DNA of 64,000 nt from SIG77 sp045589595 (lineage in GTDB: Bacteria > Verrucomicrobiota > Lentisphaeria > Victivallales > UBA1829): positions 62,001 through 126,000 of the forward strand of contig JAZNPK010000032.1 in the NCBI GenBank assembly GCA_045589595.1. The letters run 5' to 3'. Positions 51,977-60,232 of this stretch are shown here, piece after piece. The notes under the pieces are model-generated. The model did not search any database, was not told the DNA's origin, and saw nothing but the letters and a program-made list of their open reading frames with translations. Position 1 is the first letter of the stretch, and each line of letters opens with the position of its first letter. The translations under genes and the position numbers were made by a program.

Positions 51977-53074
51977 TTACTTTACCAGACCTTTCATGAT
52001 CTCATTCATTTTATCTTCCTGTTCCATAAGGCTCTGCACCAGCTTGAACTGGGTGCGGCAGCGATCCAGATTGTGACCTTCGCGTTTGGTCTTGAAGTAC
52101 TTATCGCCATCAAGATAATCGGTCAGGAAGCGGACGCCGATCTCGAATGTGATCAGCATACCGGAGAAGGGCATATTTTCGATTTCTGCGGGAGTCAGGC
52201 AATTACCGGCACCTTCAAGGAAGCCTTTTGCCAGTGCTTCAAACATTTCCATTCTGGCATAAACTTTGGAAAGATCTTTTTCGTCTTCCGCGGCAGGGCT
52301 GGTGCTGGTGCGGACCAGATCGCCGAAGTCATAAAGGGAGATCCCGGGCATAATGGTATCCAGGTCGATCACGCAGATCCCTTCGCCGGTTTCGTCATCC
52401 AGCATCACGTTATTGATCTTGGTATCGTTGTGAGTGATGCGTTCCGGGATTTCGCCTTTTGCCATCAGATCGAGAAGTTTTCCAGCCATATCGCGGTGGT
52501 TCTGGAGAAATTCGATTTCTGCTTTGGCGGATTCCGCTCTGCCGCAGACATCGGCAGCGAGAGCCTTGTCGAAGTCGGCAATACGGGAGGGCGTATTGTG
52601 GAAATTGGGGATCGTTTCGTAGAGACGGTCGCCGGGAATATCGGCGAGGATCTGCTGGAACGCACCGAACGCTTTTGCTGCCTGATAGGCGAATTCAGCA
52701 GATTCCAGCACGTCGTAAGTCCGGGCGCGATCAATGAACAGATAAGCACGCCAGTAATTGCCGTCTTTATCCACGAAGAACGGTTTGCCGTCCTGCGCGT
52801 TGATCACGGTCAGTGCGCGGCGTGTGGCATCTTTTCTGCCCTGAAGTTTCGCTTTGCAGTGAGACAGCACGCGGGAAATATTGTCCATGAGCTGTTCCGG
52901 CTGCTTGAAAATATTGGTGTTGATGCGCTGAATGATGTAGCGCACCTGATAACCTGCCTGATTGAATACGGTCAGAAATGTATCGTTGATATGGCCGGAA
53001 CCATAACGTTCACACCAGAGGTAGTCGCCCCAGATATCAAAATGGGTTGCGATTTCTTTTACAACTGCGTTCAT
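51977..53074 (-). CDS. APH-type sugar kinase (N-acetylhexosamine 1-kinase-like)
   Basis: The 365-residue protein has the aminoglycoside-phosphotransferase fold. The catalytic loop is ITHNDTKINNVMLD (near 210-223) and the metal Asp is in CVIDLDTIMPG. This combination with GSGHINDTF at the N-terminus matches NahK, the N-acetylhexosamine 1-kinase of the bifidobacterial lacto-N-biose route; other sugar kinases share it. It probably makes GlcNAc-1-P or GalNAc-1-P for the adjacent nucleotidyltransferase. An AAAGGG-type ribosome site precedes the ATG. It lies between the nucleotidyltransferase and epimerase genes. Confidence 0.78.
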   Translation of the reverse strand: MNAVVKEIATHFDIWGDYLWCERYGSGHINDTFLTVFNQAGYQVRYIIQRINTNIFKQPEQLMDNISRVLSHCKAKLQGRKDATRRALTVINAQDGKPFFVDKDGNYWRAYLFIDRARTYDVLESAEFAYQAAKAFGAFQQILADIPGDRLYETIPNFHNTPSRIADFDKALAADVCGRAESAKAEIEFLQNHRDMAGKLLDLMAKGEIPERITHNDTKINNVMLDDETGEGICVIDLDTIMPGISLYDFGDLVRTSTSPAAEDEKDLSKVYARMEMFEALAKGFLEGAGNCLTPAEIENMPFSGMLITFEIGVRFLTDYLDGDKYFKTKREGHNLDRCRTQFKLVQSLMEQEDKMNEIMKGLVK

Positions 53075-53086
53075 ATTGACCCTTTC

Positions 53087-53992
53087 TTATGCGAAGAGAT
53101 TTTCGGGATAGACACCGGCATCGATGAGTGCGCGGATATCTGCCTGAACTCTGGGTTTGTCTTCCCGGTAGGTCACGCCGAACCACGCATCCGCGCTGGG
53201 CAGGACCTTGACCGTTGCCTTGCCGCTGTGGATCATTTCCGCAACGACGAAGGGGATGTAGAATTCGCTCTTGAGTTCCGTGCCGCGTTCTGCGAGGAAG
53301 TCTTCGAACATTTTTCCCATTCCATTGAACAGGGACGGCATGAAGCCCCAGAAGTTCATACTGGAGATTTCTTCGCCGCAGAGTTCCACTTGCTTGCCGT
53401 TTTCGTCGGTGAACACCGCTTTGCCGCCGCCCAGTGCTTCGATCTTGGTGCGTTCCACAACTTCCTTGAGGTTGTTGTTTTCGTCCAGTTCGCAGATGCC
53501 GCGGGACACGGAACCGAATTCGGAAAGGGTATTTTTGATGGGGAATCCGACCATATAGAACTGGTTGGGATCTGTGGTTTCGCTCAATGCTTTGCCCAGC
53601 TGTTCAAAGCCGCTTTTTCCGTAAAAGTCATCAGCATTGATCACGGCAAAGGGTTCTTTGACCTTATCGGCTGCGCACATCACGGCGTGACCGGTACCCC
53701 AGGGTTTGGTTCTGCCTTCGGGAACGGTATAAGGTGCCGGGATCGCATCCAGCTGCTGGTACACATATTCCAGCTCAATTTTGCCTTCCCAGCGTTTGGA
53801 AACAACTTCCTTGAAATCTTTTTCAATGTCTTTGCGGATGATGAAGACGACTTTGCCGAATCCGCCGCGGATCGCGTCAAAGATGGAGTAATCCAGAATG
53901 ATCTCGCCGTTGGGACCAACGGGGTCGATCTGTTTCAATCCGCCGTAACGGCTGCCCATACCGGCAGCAAGAACTACGAGTGTCGGTTTCAT
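53087..53992 (-). CDS. Sugar-phosphate nucleotidyltransferase
   Basis: The 301-residue protein starts with the signature LAAGMGSRYGGLKQ. The strand VINADDFYG carries the catalytic acidic pair. It belongs to the nucleotidyltransferase family that makes UDP-, dTDP- or GDP-sugars from sugar-1-phosphates. In this position it would charge the product of the APH-type kinase for use by the epimerase, so a UDP-sugar is most likely. The TKPWGTGHAV motif near 95 fits bacterial UDP-hexose types, but substrate is not certain. It is 12 bases from the kinase gene and 24 from the ROK-like gene. Confidence 0.82.
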   Translation of the reverse strand: MKPTLVVLAAGMGSRYGGLKQIDPVGPNGEIILDYSIFDAIRGGFGKVVFIIRKDIEKDFKEVVSKRWEGKIELEYVYQQLDAIPAPYTVPEGRTKPWGTGHAVMCAADKVKEPFAVINADDFYGKSGFEQLGKALSETTDPNQFYMVGFPIKNTLSEFGSVSRGICELDENNNLKEVVERTKIEALGGGKAVFTDENGKQVELCGEEISSMNFWGFMPSLFNGMGKMFEDFLAERGTELKSEFYIPFVVAEMIHSGKATVKVLPSADAWFGVTYREDKPRVQADIRALIDAGVYPENLFA

Positions 53993-54016
53993 AATAATGT
54001 GATCTCCTTAGACGGA

Positions 54017-55417
54017 TTATGCCATGGGAAGGGATGCCGCTGCGATCGCCTGACCGTGACGTTTCGTTTTTTCGTCCGGAACCTCAAACACCACCGTGTA
54101 TTCGGGGAACTGGGTCTTGATGACATTTTCGGCTTCCGCCTGAATGATGTTGCCGCCCTTGCCGGATGTAACACGGCCGAGGAAGAGAACGCTCTTGATT
54201 TCGGGATAGAAATCGCAGAAACGGGCGATCGTGTAACCGAATGCCACACCGATGCTGCGATAGATCTTTTCAGCACGCGGATCGTTTTCTTCCATCAGTT
54301 TCTGAACGCCGATCAGGCGTTCGGGGAACTTCATTTCTGCGGGGAATTCGATGCCGGCAAGCGGTGCCAGACGGGCAACACCCTGCTGGGAGAAATACTG
54401 CACGCCGCAGCCGAGGTCGCCGCTCCATTCGTCAGCAGGACCGTTTTCGCGGTAATCGACCGGCACGAAAGCCAGTTCGTTCAGCCAGTCGGTGATATTG
54501 CCGTCCGGGTTCACATAGCCGCCCGCCATACTGGTGCCGAGGGACACGCCGAGGATGCTGTTGCTGTTCAGCTGCATGGATCCGGCAAGCGCAGTCACTT
54601 CACCGTCGTTCACGATTTCAAAGGGGACGCCCATTTCTTTGGCGACATCAAGGAAGATGTTTGCGACTTTGCTTTCAAAATCACATTTGGGAACGCCGCG
54701 GAAGAGAGAGGAAATACGCACGCGGTTCTGCACGATCACACCGGCAGTGGAGCCGCCGATGGCATCCACTCTGGGCAGATGAGCGGCAGCGCGTTTGAGA
54801 GAATCCAGAATACCGTCTTTGTGGTAGGTGGGATCTTTCTGGAAGTAGGGGTCCCACGCGATTTCTTCGGAGAACACCACTTCGCCGTCGATCATAGCGG
54901 CAGCTTTGCGGTCGGATCCGCCCAGGTCGAAGCCGATACGGCAGCCGTTCAGGTGGCGGCCCAGCGGCTGGGCTGTCGTCTTGGCGGCGGGTGCATTTTC
55001 GTATTCGGTGTAGAGGATCTCAACGGGATTGCTGTAAATGCCGCCCATGACTTCAGAGTCAAATTTACGGGCGCCGTTCTGCAGATCGTAGATCTCCTTC
55101 ATGGCATCGGCAACGCGTTTGTCGCCGGCAATGGTCACTTTGTAACCGCCGAACAGCCAGAACATGGATTTGACCAGACGTTCCACATGAAGCAGGTTCG
55201 CTTTGAATTCGCCGTCTGTGGCATCGCCGAACAGGATGGTTTCGTAAACGCTGGCACTCTGCTCATTGCGTTCCATCACGATCTTGACTTTGATGGCTTT
55301 GCCGGAGGCTTCGACTGCCGCGCGGAAGGCGCGATCCCACAGCACTGCGGGGATAAAGTCCTGGTCCAGACACGGGATGATGCCCGGTGTCGCGTTCTTC
55401 TTGATGACATCCAACAT
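54017..55417 (-). CDS. ROK-like kinase with N-terminal extension
   Basis: The 466-residue protein is first in the sugar operon. Its C-terminal two thirds (about 155-460) follow the ROK pattern: GFDLGGSDRKAAAMIDG, ND(G)E in IVNDGEVTALAG, GVSLGTSMAGG. The usual CxCG zinc motif is not seen (DLGCGVQYFSQQG instead). The first 150 residues are an unusual extension with helical and strand segments (RLVKSMFWLFGGYKV). It may phosphorylate a hexose or hexosamine, or be a sensor. AGGAGAA precedes the ATG at 55417. The AT-rich sequence upstream probably holds the operon's promoter. Confidence 0.7.
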   Translation of the reverse strand: MLDVIKKNATPGIIPCLDQDFIPAVLWDRAFRAAVEASGKAIKVKIVMERNEQSASVYETILFGDATDGEFKANLLHVERLVKSMFWLFGGYKVTIAGDKRVADAMKEIYDLQNGARKFDSEVMGGIYSNPVEILYTEYENAPAAKTTAQPLGRHLNGCRIGFDLGGSDRKAAAMIDGEVVFSEEIAWDPYFQKDPTYHKDGILDSLKRAAAHLPRVDAIGGSTAGVIVQNRVRISSLFRGVPKCDFESKVANIFLDVAKEMGVPFEIVNDGEVTALAGSMQLNSNSILGVSLGTSMAGGYVNPDGNITDWLNELAFVPVDYRENGPADEWSGDLGCGVQYFSQQGVARLAPLAGIEFPAEMKFPERLIGVQKLMEENDPRAEKIYRSIGVAFGYTIARFCDFYPEIKSVLFLGRVTSGKGGNIIQAEAENVIKTQFPEYTVVFEVPDEKTKRHGQAIAAASLPMA

Positions 55418-55601
55418 GTTTTTTCTCCTTGGAAGAGTTTTATGTTTTTTTGTTGATTTTGGATATTTATTTCGTTAAAATTTGCAAACTTACCATTAAT
55501 GTACACTCACTTTGAACTAAAGTCAATACACTTTTGCCATATTTTACTCTTTTTCTTATGTATATGTGACCATATTATCCGCAATTTTCCGGATCGAACG
55601 G

Positions 55602-55630
55602 TTGAAAATACGCAGAAACGGCAGTATGTT
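55602..55630 (+). promoter_or_regulatory. Promoter for the esterase-ketosynthase operon
   Basis: TTGAAA (55602-55607) and TATGTT (55625-55630) are 17 bases apart, 41 bases before the lipoprotein ATG. It marks the left end of the biosynthetic cluster. Confidence 0.5.
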
Positions 55631-55670
55631 ACAAGCGTGTGGATGTAACCCGAAAACGGATTGGGCTCTG

Positions 55671-56624
55671 ATGAAAAAATCGTACTTTTGTTTAACGCTT
55701 TCTGCCGGTATGCTGCTGACGATGCTGTTGTCCGGATGCTTTATGTTTATCGCTCCGGAAAAGTCTGTTTCCGCTATTCCCGGCGGCGATCCCGCCACCT
55801 ATTATCATCTGCGGGACAACGATCCCGATCACTGTATGCAGATCTTTCTGCCGGAGCGTCCGGCGTCCTCCGCGCCCTGTCCGGCGGTGGTGATCTTTCC
55901 CGGCGGCGCGTACGGTGTCCTTGCCTTTGAAAAAGAAGGCGTGGCGTACGCAAAATTTCTGAATCAGCACGGAGTTGCCGGGATCGTGGTGAAATATCCT
56001 CTCGGATCGTTTCTGGGCGGATGGCGGCGGCATCCGGAAATGCAGGATGCTGCCCGCAGATCGATCCGTCTGATCCGGTATCACGCGGCGGCTCTGGGGA
56101 TCGATCCGGCGAGGATCGGGACCATGGGTTCTTCGGCGGGCGGACACCTTGCCGCTCATGCCGCGCTGGGAAAAACGGACGGCGATCCGGCATCTGATGA
56201 TCCGGTGGAGCGTGTTTCCGCCAGACCCGATTTTGTGATCATGTGTTATCCGGTCGTCAGTATGGGGGAATATGCCCACGCGATGAGCCGGAAAAATCTT
56301 CTGGGCAGCGATCCGCCGCAGGAACTGGTGCATGCAGTTTCGATCCAGCATCAGGTAACGCCCTCCTTCCCGCCGGTGTTCCTCTGGTTCACGCTGGAAG
56401 ATGAAAAAGTCGATCCGGAAAATGGAAAACTGATGGATGCCGCCCTGAAAAAACATGGCGTGCCGCACCGGACGATGATCTGTCAGAAAGGTCCTCACGG
56501 AATGGGGCTGCTGGATGGAAAACAGGCGGAAGCGTATCCGGAAACCGCCAAATGGCGTCATGAAATGATCGCATTTCTGCGGGAACAGAAAATCCTTTCC
56601 CCGGAAGAAGGAGTGTTGAAATAA
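55671..56624 (+). CDS. Lipoprotein esterase, alpha/beta-hydrolase (BD-FAE/AXE-like)
   Basis: The 317-residue protein has a lipoprotein signal with Cys23 in LLSGC. The catalytic domain has the oxyanion motif FPGGAY (near 76-81), the nucleophile elbow GSSAGG with Ser155 and a C-terminal His in KGPHGMG. This matches acetyl-xylan or feruloyl esterase-like hydrolases. It could remove acyl groups from glycans at the cell surface or release a lipid product. Its TAA shares bases with the ketosynthase ATG (TAATG), which ties it to the biosynthetic cluster. A longer in-frame start upstream overlaps the promoter and is rejected. Confidence 0.8.
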   Translation: MKKSYFCLTLSAGMLLTMLLSGCFMFIAPEKSVSAIPGGDPATYYHLRDNDPDHCMQIFLPERPASSAPCPAVVIFPGGAYGVLAFEKEGVAYAKFLNQHGVAGIVVKYPLGSFLGGWRRHPEMQDAARRSIRLIRYHAAALGIDPARIGTMGSSAGGHLAAHAALGKTDGDPASDDPVERVSARPDFVIMCYPVVSMGEYAHAMSRKNLLGSDPPQELVHAVSIQHQVTPSFPPVFLWFTLEDEKVDPENGKLMDAALKKHGVPHRTMICQKGPHGMGLLDGKQAEAYPETAKWRHEMIAFLREQKILSPEEGVLK

Positions 56625-57883
56625 TGCAGGAACGCCGTGTTGTCATTACGGGAATGGGTGCAGTCAGCTGCGCCGGAAATTCTGTGAACAGTCTCTGGGA
56701 TGCGTTGCGCAGCGGCAGAAGCGGGATCGGAAAACTGACCCTGTTTGATGCCGGTGATCTGCCCGTTTATGCGGTCGGGGAAGTACGGGATCTTGTTGTG
56801 CCGGGACTGACACTGAAAGAACAGCGCCGTACTGCCCGTTTCACCCGTTTTGCATACGCCGCCGCACACGAGGCAATGACCCATGCCGGGTTGCTGGATG
56901 AAGAACGCGGACGCCTGTGCGCGTGCGAAGATCCCTTCCGTACCGGAACACTGATCTCCAGCGGCATCGGCGGCGCGGAAGTTTATGATGCAAACAGTGC
57001 GCTGGTCGCCCGCGGAAAAAGTGTATCGACGTTCTGTATCCCCACATTCAATGTCAGTTCTGCCACCGGAAGTACGGCGCTGCGTTACGGTTTGCGCGGA
57101 CCCGGTTTTTCCATCGCGTCCGCATGTGCGTCATCCGCGCACGCGATTGGTGAAGCCGCATGGATCATCCGCAGAGGTGATGCCGATGTGATGCTTGCCG
57201 GCGGAGCGGAAGCGTGCATCGTGCCGGTGATGGTTTCCGGATTTCTTTCTCTTACCGCTCTCAGTATGAGGCAGGGCGATCCGGCAGAGGCGTCCCGTCC
57301 CTTTGACCGTGACCGGGATGGATTTGTCATTGCGGAAGGTGCCGCTGTCCTGATCCTGGAGGAACTGGAACACGCCCGCAGGCGGGGTGCTGTGATCCTT
57401 GCGGAACTGGCGGGTTACGGCGCGAGCTGCGATGCGTGGCATATCACCAGTCCCGATCCGGAAGGGACCGGTGCCGCGAATGCGATGCAGAGTGCCATGA
57501 AACATGCCTGCTGCCGTCCGGAGGAGATCGGATATGTTTCTGCCCACGGAACCGGCACAAAGCTTAACGATCTTTATGAAACGCGGGCGATCCGCAAAGC
57601 CTTCGGCACCCACGCGGACCGCCTGTCTGTCAGCTCCGTCAAGAGTATGATCGGACATGCTTTGGGCGCAGCGGGCGCACTGGCGTCCGTCGGGTGCGTG
57701 CGCTCCCTTGAAAGCGGGATCATTCCCCCTACGATCAACTGTGATCATCCCGATCCGGAATGTGATCTGGATGTTACCCCCGGCACTGCCGTAACGAAAG
57801 AACTTGAACTTGTGATGAGCAACAGTATGGGATTCGGCGGACATAATGCCGCGCTCATCTTCAAACGATGGAAGGATCATTGA
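56624..57883 (+). CDS. Beta-ketoacyl-ACP synthase (FabF-like), first
   Basis: The 419-residue condensing enzyme has an intact Cys-His-His triad: Cys168 (SACASS), His308 (SAHGTGT) and His345 (SMIGHALGAAG). It should extend an acyl-ACP by two carbons using malonyl-ACP. Compared with housekeeping FabF it has a short insertion (about 95-110) and a shortened mid-region. Since it keeps its cysteine it is not a chain-length factor. It is translationally coupled to the lipoprotein upstream; the ketoreductase starts 17 bases after its stop. It is not adjacent to a housekeeping fab operon, which argues for a specialised product. Confidence 0.88.
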   Translation: MQERRVVITGMGAVSCAGNSVNSLWDALRSGRSGIGKLTLFDAGDLPVYAVGEVRDLVVPGLTLKEQRRTARFTRFAYAAAHEAMTHAGLLDEERGRLCACEDPFRTGTLISSGIGGAEVYDANSALVARGKSVSTFCIPTFNVSSATGSTALRYGLRGPGFSIASACASSAHAIGEAAWIIRRGDADVMLAGGAEACIVPVMVSGFLSLTALSMRQGDPAEASRPFDRDRDGFVIAEGAAVLILEELEHARRRGAVILAELAGYGASCDAWHITSPDPEGTGAANAMQSAMKHACCRPEEIGYVSAHGTGTKLNDLYETRAIRKAFGTHADRLSVSSVKSMIGHALGAAGALASVGCVRSLESGIIPPTINCDHPDPECDLDVTPGTAVTKELELVMSNSMGFGGHNAALIFKRWKDH

Positions 57884-57900
57884 AAATGAAGGAGAACAGC

Positions 57901-58617
57901 GTGAAAACAGCCTTGGTCATCGGCGGCTGCCGCGGGATCGGCAGAGCCATTTCACAGCGACTGGCAAAAGATGGTTTTGCCGTTACAGCCACCTGCAGAA
58001 AAAAGGGTGAGGATTCCCTTTCACTTGAGGCTGAAATCGCTGCGGACGGCGGCATCTGCAATATCCTCGAACTGGATGTCTGCTGCAAAAATTCCGCGCG
58101 ACAGACCCTTTCGGAAGCGTTTCCTGAAGCGCCGGATGTGCTTGTTTACAATTCCGGCATTGCGAAAGACAATCTTTTTGTGTTCATGGATGATGCTGAA
58201 TGGCAGAGTGTCATCGATACCAATCTGAACGGATTTTACAACACGGTCCAGCCCATGGTTTTCGGGATGCTTGCGAAACGTGGCGGCAGGATCGTGGTCA
58301 TCAGTTCTGCATCGGGTCAGACCGGACAGGCGGGGCAGGTGAATTATTCCGCCTCGAAAGCCGCCCTGATCGGGGCGGTGAAGGCATTGGCTCGTGAAGT
58401 CGGCAGAAAAGGCGTGCTGGTGAATGTGGTTGCACCCGGCGTGATCGAAACAGAAATGACGAAAGATCTGCCCAGAGATCAGATCCTGCCGCTGATCCCC
58501 CTGCACCGTACGGGGAAAGCGGACGAGATCTCCGGTGTGGTCAGTTTTCTGTGCGGACCGGACAGTTCTTACATCCATGGGCAGGTCATTGCAGTTAACG
58601 GCGGACTTGTGATCTGA
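57901..58617 (+). CDS. 3-oxoacyl-ACP reductase (FabG-like SDR)
   Basis: The 238-residue short-chain dehydrogenase has the NADPH motif GGCRGIGRA (residues 8-16) and the catalytic set Ser136, Tyr149 and Lys153 (ISSASG, NYSASK). It probably reduces the beta-keto group made by the neighbouring synthase. I place the start at GTG 57901 because AAGGAG lies six bases upstream and the protein then begins like FabG; an ATG at 57886 with GAAGGA nine bases upstream is also possible. The CrtI-like gene follows after 21 bases. Confidence 0.88.
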   Translation: MKTALVIGGCRGIGRAISQRLAKDGFAVTATCRKKGEDSLSLEAEIAADGGICNILELDVCCKNSARQTLSEAFPEAPDVLVYNSGIAKDNLFVFMDDAEWQSVIDTNLNGFYNTVQPMVFGMLAKRGGRIVVISSASGQTGQAGQVNYSASKAALIGAVKALAREVGRKGVLVNVVAPGVIETEMTKDLPRDQILPLIPLHRTGKADEISGVVSFLCGPDSSYIHGQVIAVNGGLVI

Positions 58618-58638
58618 GGCCGCAGGGAGGGCGGGGCA

Positions 58639-60135
58639 ATGATGCAGACATCCGGCAGTGCAGAATATTCAACCGTGGTCGTCGGTTCCGGAGCGGGCGG
58701 ATTGACCCTTGCCCTGCTGCTTGCCAAAACCGGACGCCGTGTCGTGCTGGTGGAAAGTCAGCGGACCATCGGCGGCTATCTGCGCTGTTTCAAACGGGAT
58801 GGTTTCACATTCGATACCGGCTATCATTTTTCCGGCGGTTTCACCGGGATCCTTTCCCAGATGCTCCGGATCCTGGATCTGGACGATGCCGTGACAGGGA
58901 CTCCGGTCAGCAACCGGATCGTTCTTGCGGAAAGCGGACACGATATTCTTCTGCCTGCGGGGTGCGGACACAACGGCGCAGCACAGATCTGCAGCCGCGC
59001 ATTTCCCGCCGATGAAAAGGGCGTTCTCCAATATTTTGAGCTGGAACGCAGTATCTGGGAAACGACGCCCATGCACGATCTGGCGGATCTTTCCGAACCG
59101 GATTTCATGCCGGGTACTTACGATCTGCTGACAGTGGATCAGATCAATTCCAGACTGGGACTTTCCCCGGCCGCGGCGGCGTGCGCGGGGAGTTTCGCCA
59201 TGTGTCACGGGACGCCCCCTGCGGAAGCACCGATGACATTCCACGCCCGGACGGGGTACGCGCTTCACAACGATCTTTCCAGACCCGACGGCGGCGGCGA
59301 TACCATGATCAGAGCATTTCTCCGGGAACTGGAAAAATATCACGTGGACATCCGGACGGGGACCGGGCTGCTGAAATGTACTTCTGCGCCCGACTGTAAC
59401 GGTGAGATCCACAGGATTTTTCTGAGTGACGGCTCGGATGTGATGGCGGATCAGGTGTTTTTTGCAGTTCATCCGCGTGTTGTGCGTGATGTTCTGCCGG
59501 ATGCGGCACTGACACCTTCATTTTTGCGTCGCCTCAACCGCTTGAAAGAGACCTGCAGCTTCTTCTGTTCCTGTTTTGCGCTTGACGCCCGGACGGAACC
59601 GGGTCTTGTTTCGTTTTTCTCCGGCAACGATCTGAACGACATTCTTTCCGGCAGCGGAAGATCGCACAGTACCGGGATCCTTTTTCACGCCGGAGAGAAT
59701 GGGACGGGTACGGCTTGTGCGTTCCGCACCATGCCGTGTATGGCGCCCGGTCAGGATTATCCTGCAACGCACGCGGAGCGGCTCAAATCTGCGGAGTATC
59801 AGGATTTCAAGGCGTCGGTATCGGCAGACATTGAGCGTGAGATCCTGCAGGTCCGTCCGGAGTTGAAGGGGCATCTCCGTCTGATCGCGGACGGCAGCCC
59901 GCTGACTTGTCTTGACTACGATCCGCCCACCGGCAGCGCGTATGGCGCAAGGTGTGTCTGCGGTCAGACCCGCACAGCCGGAAGACTGCCGGTCGGCAAC
60001 TTTTATCTGGCGGGTCAGAGTGCAGTGTCCCCGGGTATTCTCGGTACGATGTCAGCCTCATTTGCCGTATTCCGTCAGGCGGTGGGGGAAGGTGTTTACC
60101 GTGAGCTTGTTCTGAGCGGACTGGAAAAATCCTGA
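58639..60135 (+). CDS. CrtI-like FAD-dependent oxidoreductase/desaturase
   Basis: The 498-residue flavoprotein has the dinucleotide motif VVVGSGAGGLTLA (G16, G18, G21) and the phytoene-desaturase-type start (ESQRTIGGYLRCFKRDGFTFDTGYHF). The C-terminal end carries GNFYLAGQSAVSPGILG, the usual FAD-contact block. Relatives desaturate or isomerise carotenoids, saturate retinol or act on acyl chains. No carotenoid synthesis gene is in view, so an acyl-ACP or acyl-lipid substrate is plausible here. GGAGGGCGGGGC precedes the ATG. It ends the first transcription unit of the cluster. Confidence 0.82.
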   Translation: MMQTSGSAEYSTVVVGSGAGGLTLALLLAKTGRRVVLVESQRTIGGYLRCFKRDGFTFDTGYHFSGGFTGILSQMLRILDLDDAVTGTPVSNRIVLAESGHDILLPAGCGHNGAAQICSRAFPADEKGVLQYFELERSIWETTPMHDLADLSEPDFMPGTYDLLTVDQINSRLGLSPAAAACAGSFAMCHGTPPAEAPMTFHARTGYALHNDLSRPDGGGDTMIRAFLRELEKYHVDIRTGTGLLKCTSAPDCNGEIHRIFLSDGSDVMADQVFFAVHPRVVRDVLPDAALTPSFLRRLNRLKETCSFFCSCFALDARTEPGLVSFFSGNDLNDILSGSGRSHSTGILFHAGENGTGTACAFRTMPCMAPGQDYPATHAERLKSAEYQDFKASVSADIEREILQVRPELKGHLRLIADGSPLTCLDYDPPTGSAYGARCVCGQTRTAGRLPVGNFYLAGQSAVSPGILGTMSASFAVFRQAVGEGVYRELVLSGLEKS

Positions 60136-60152
60136 AAACAGCGGATGTCATC

Positions 60153-60181
60153 TTGACTTTTTTATTCTTATGTAGTATATT
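60153..60181 (+). promoter_or_regulatory. Promoter inside the biosynthetic cluster
   Basis: TTGACT (60153-60158) and TATATT (60176-60181) are 17 bases apart, the best sigma-70 match in the window. The second ketosynthase ATG is 51 bases downstream. The cluster is therefore likely two transcription units. Confidence 0.75.
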
Positions 60182-60232
60182 TTCTGCGAAATAATATCAG
60201 TCAGAACGCATAGAAAAGAAAAGTTTTTGAGG

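Noticed and set aside
51938..55456. A 1172-codon open frame on the plus strand across the sugar operon
   Set aside because: It lies antisense to four well-supported genes, has no recognisable domain and is explained by their codon bias.
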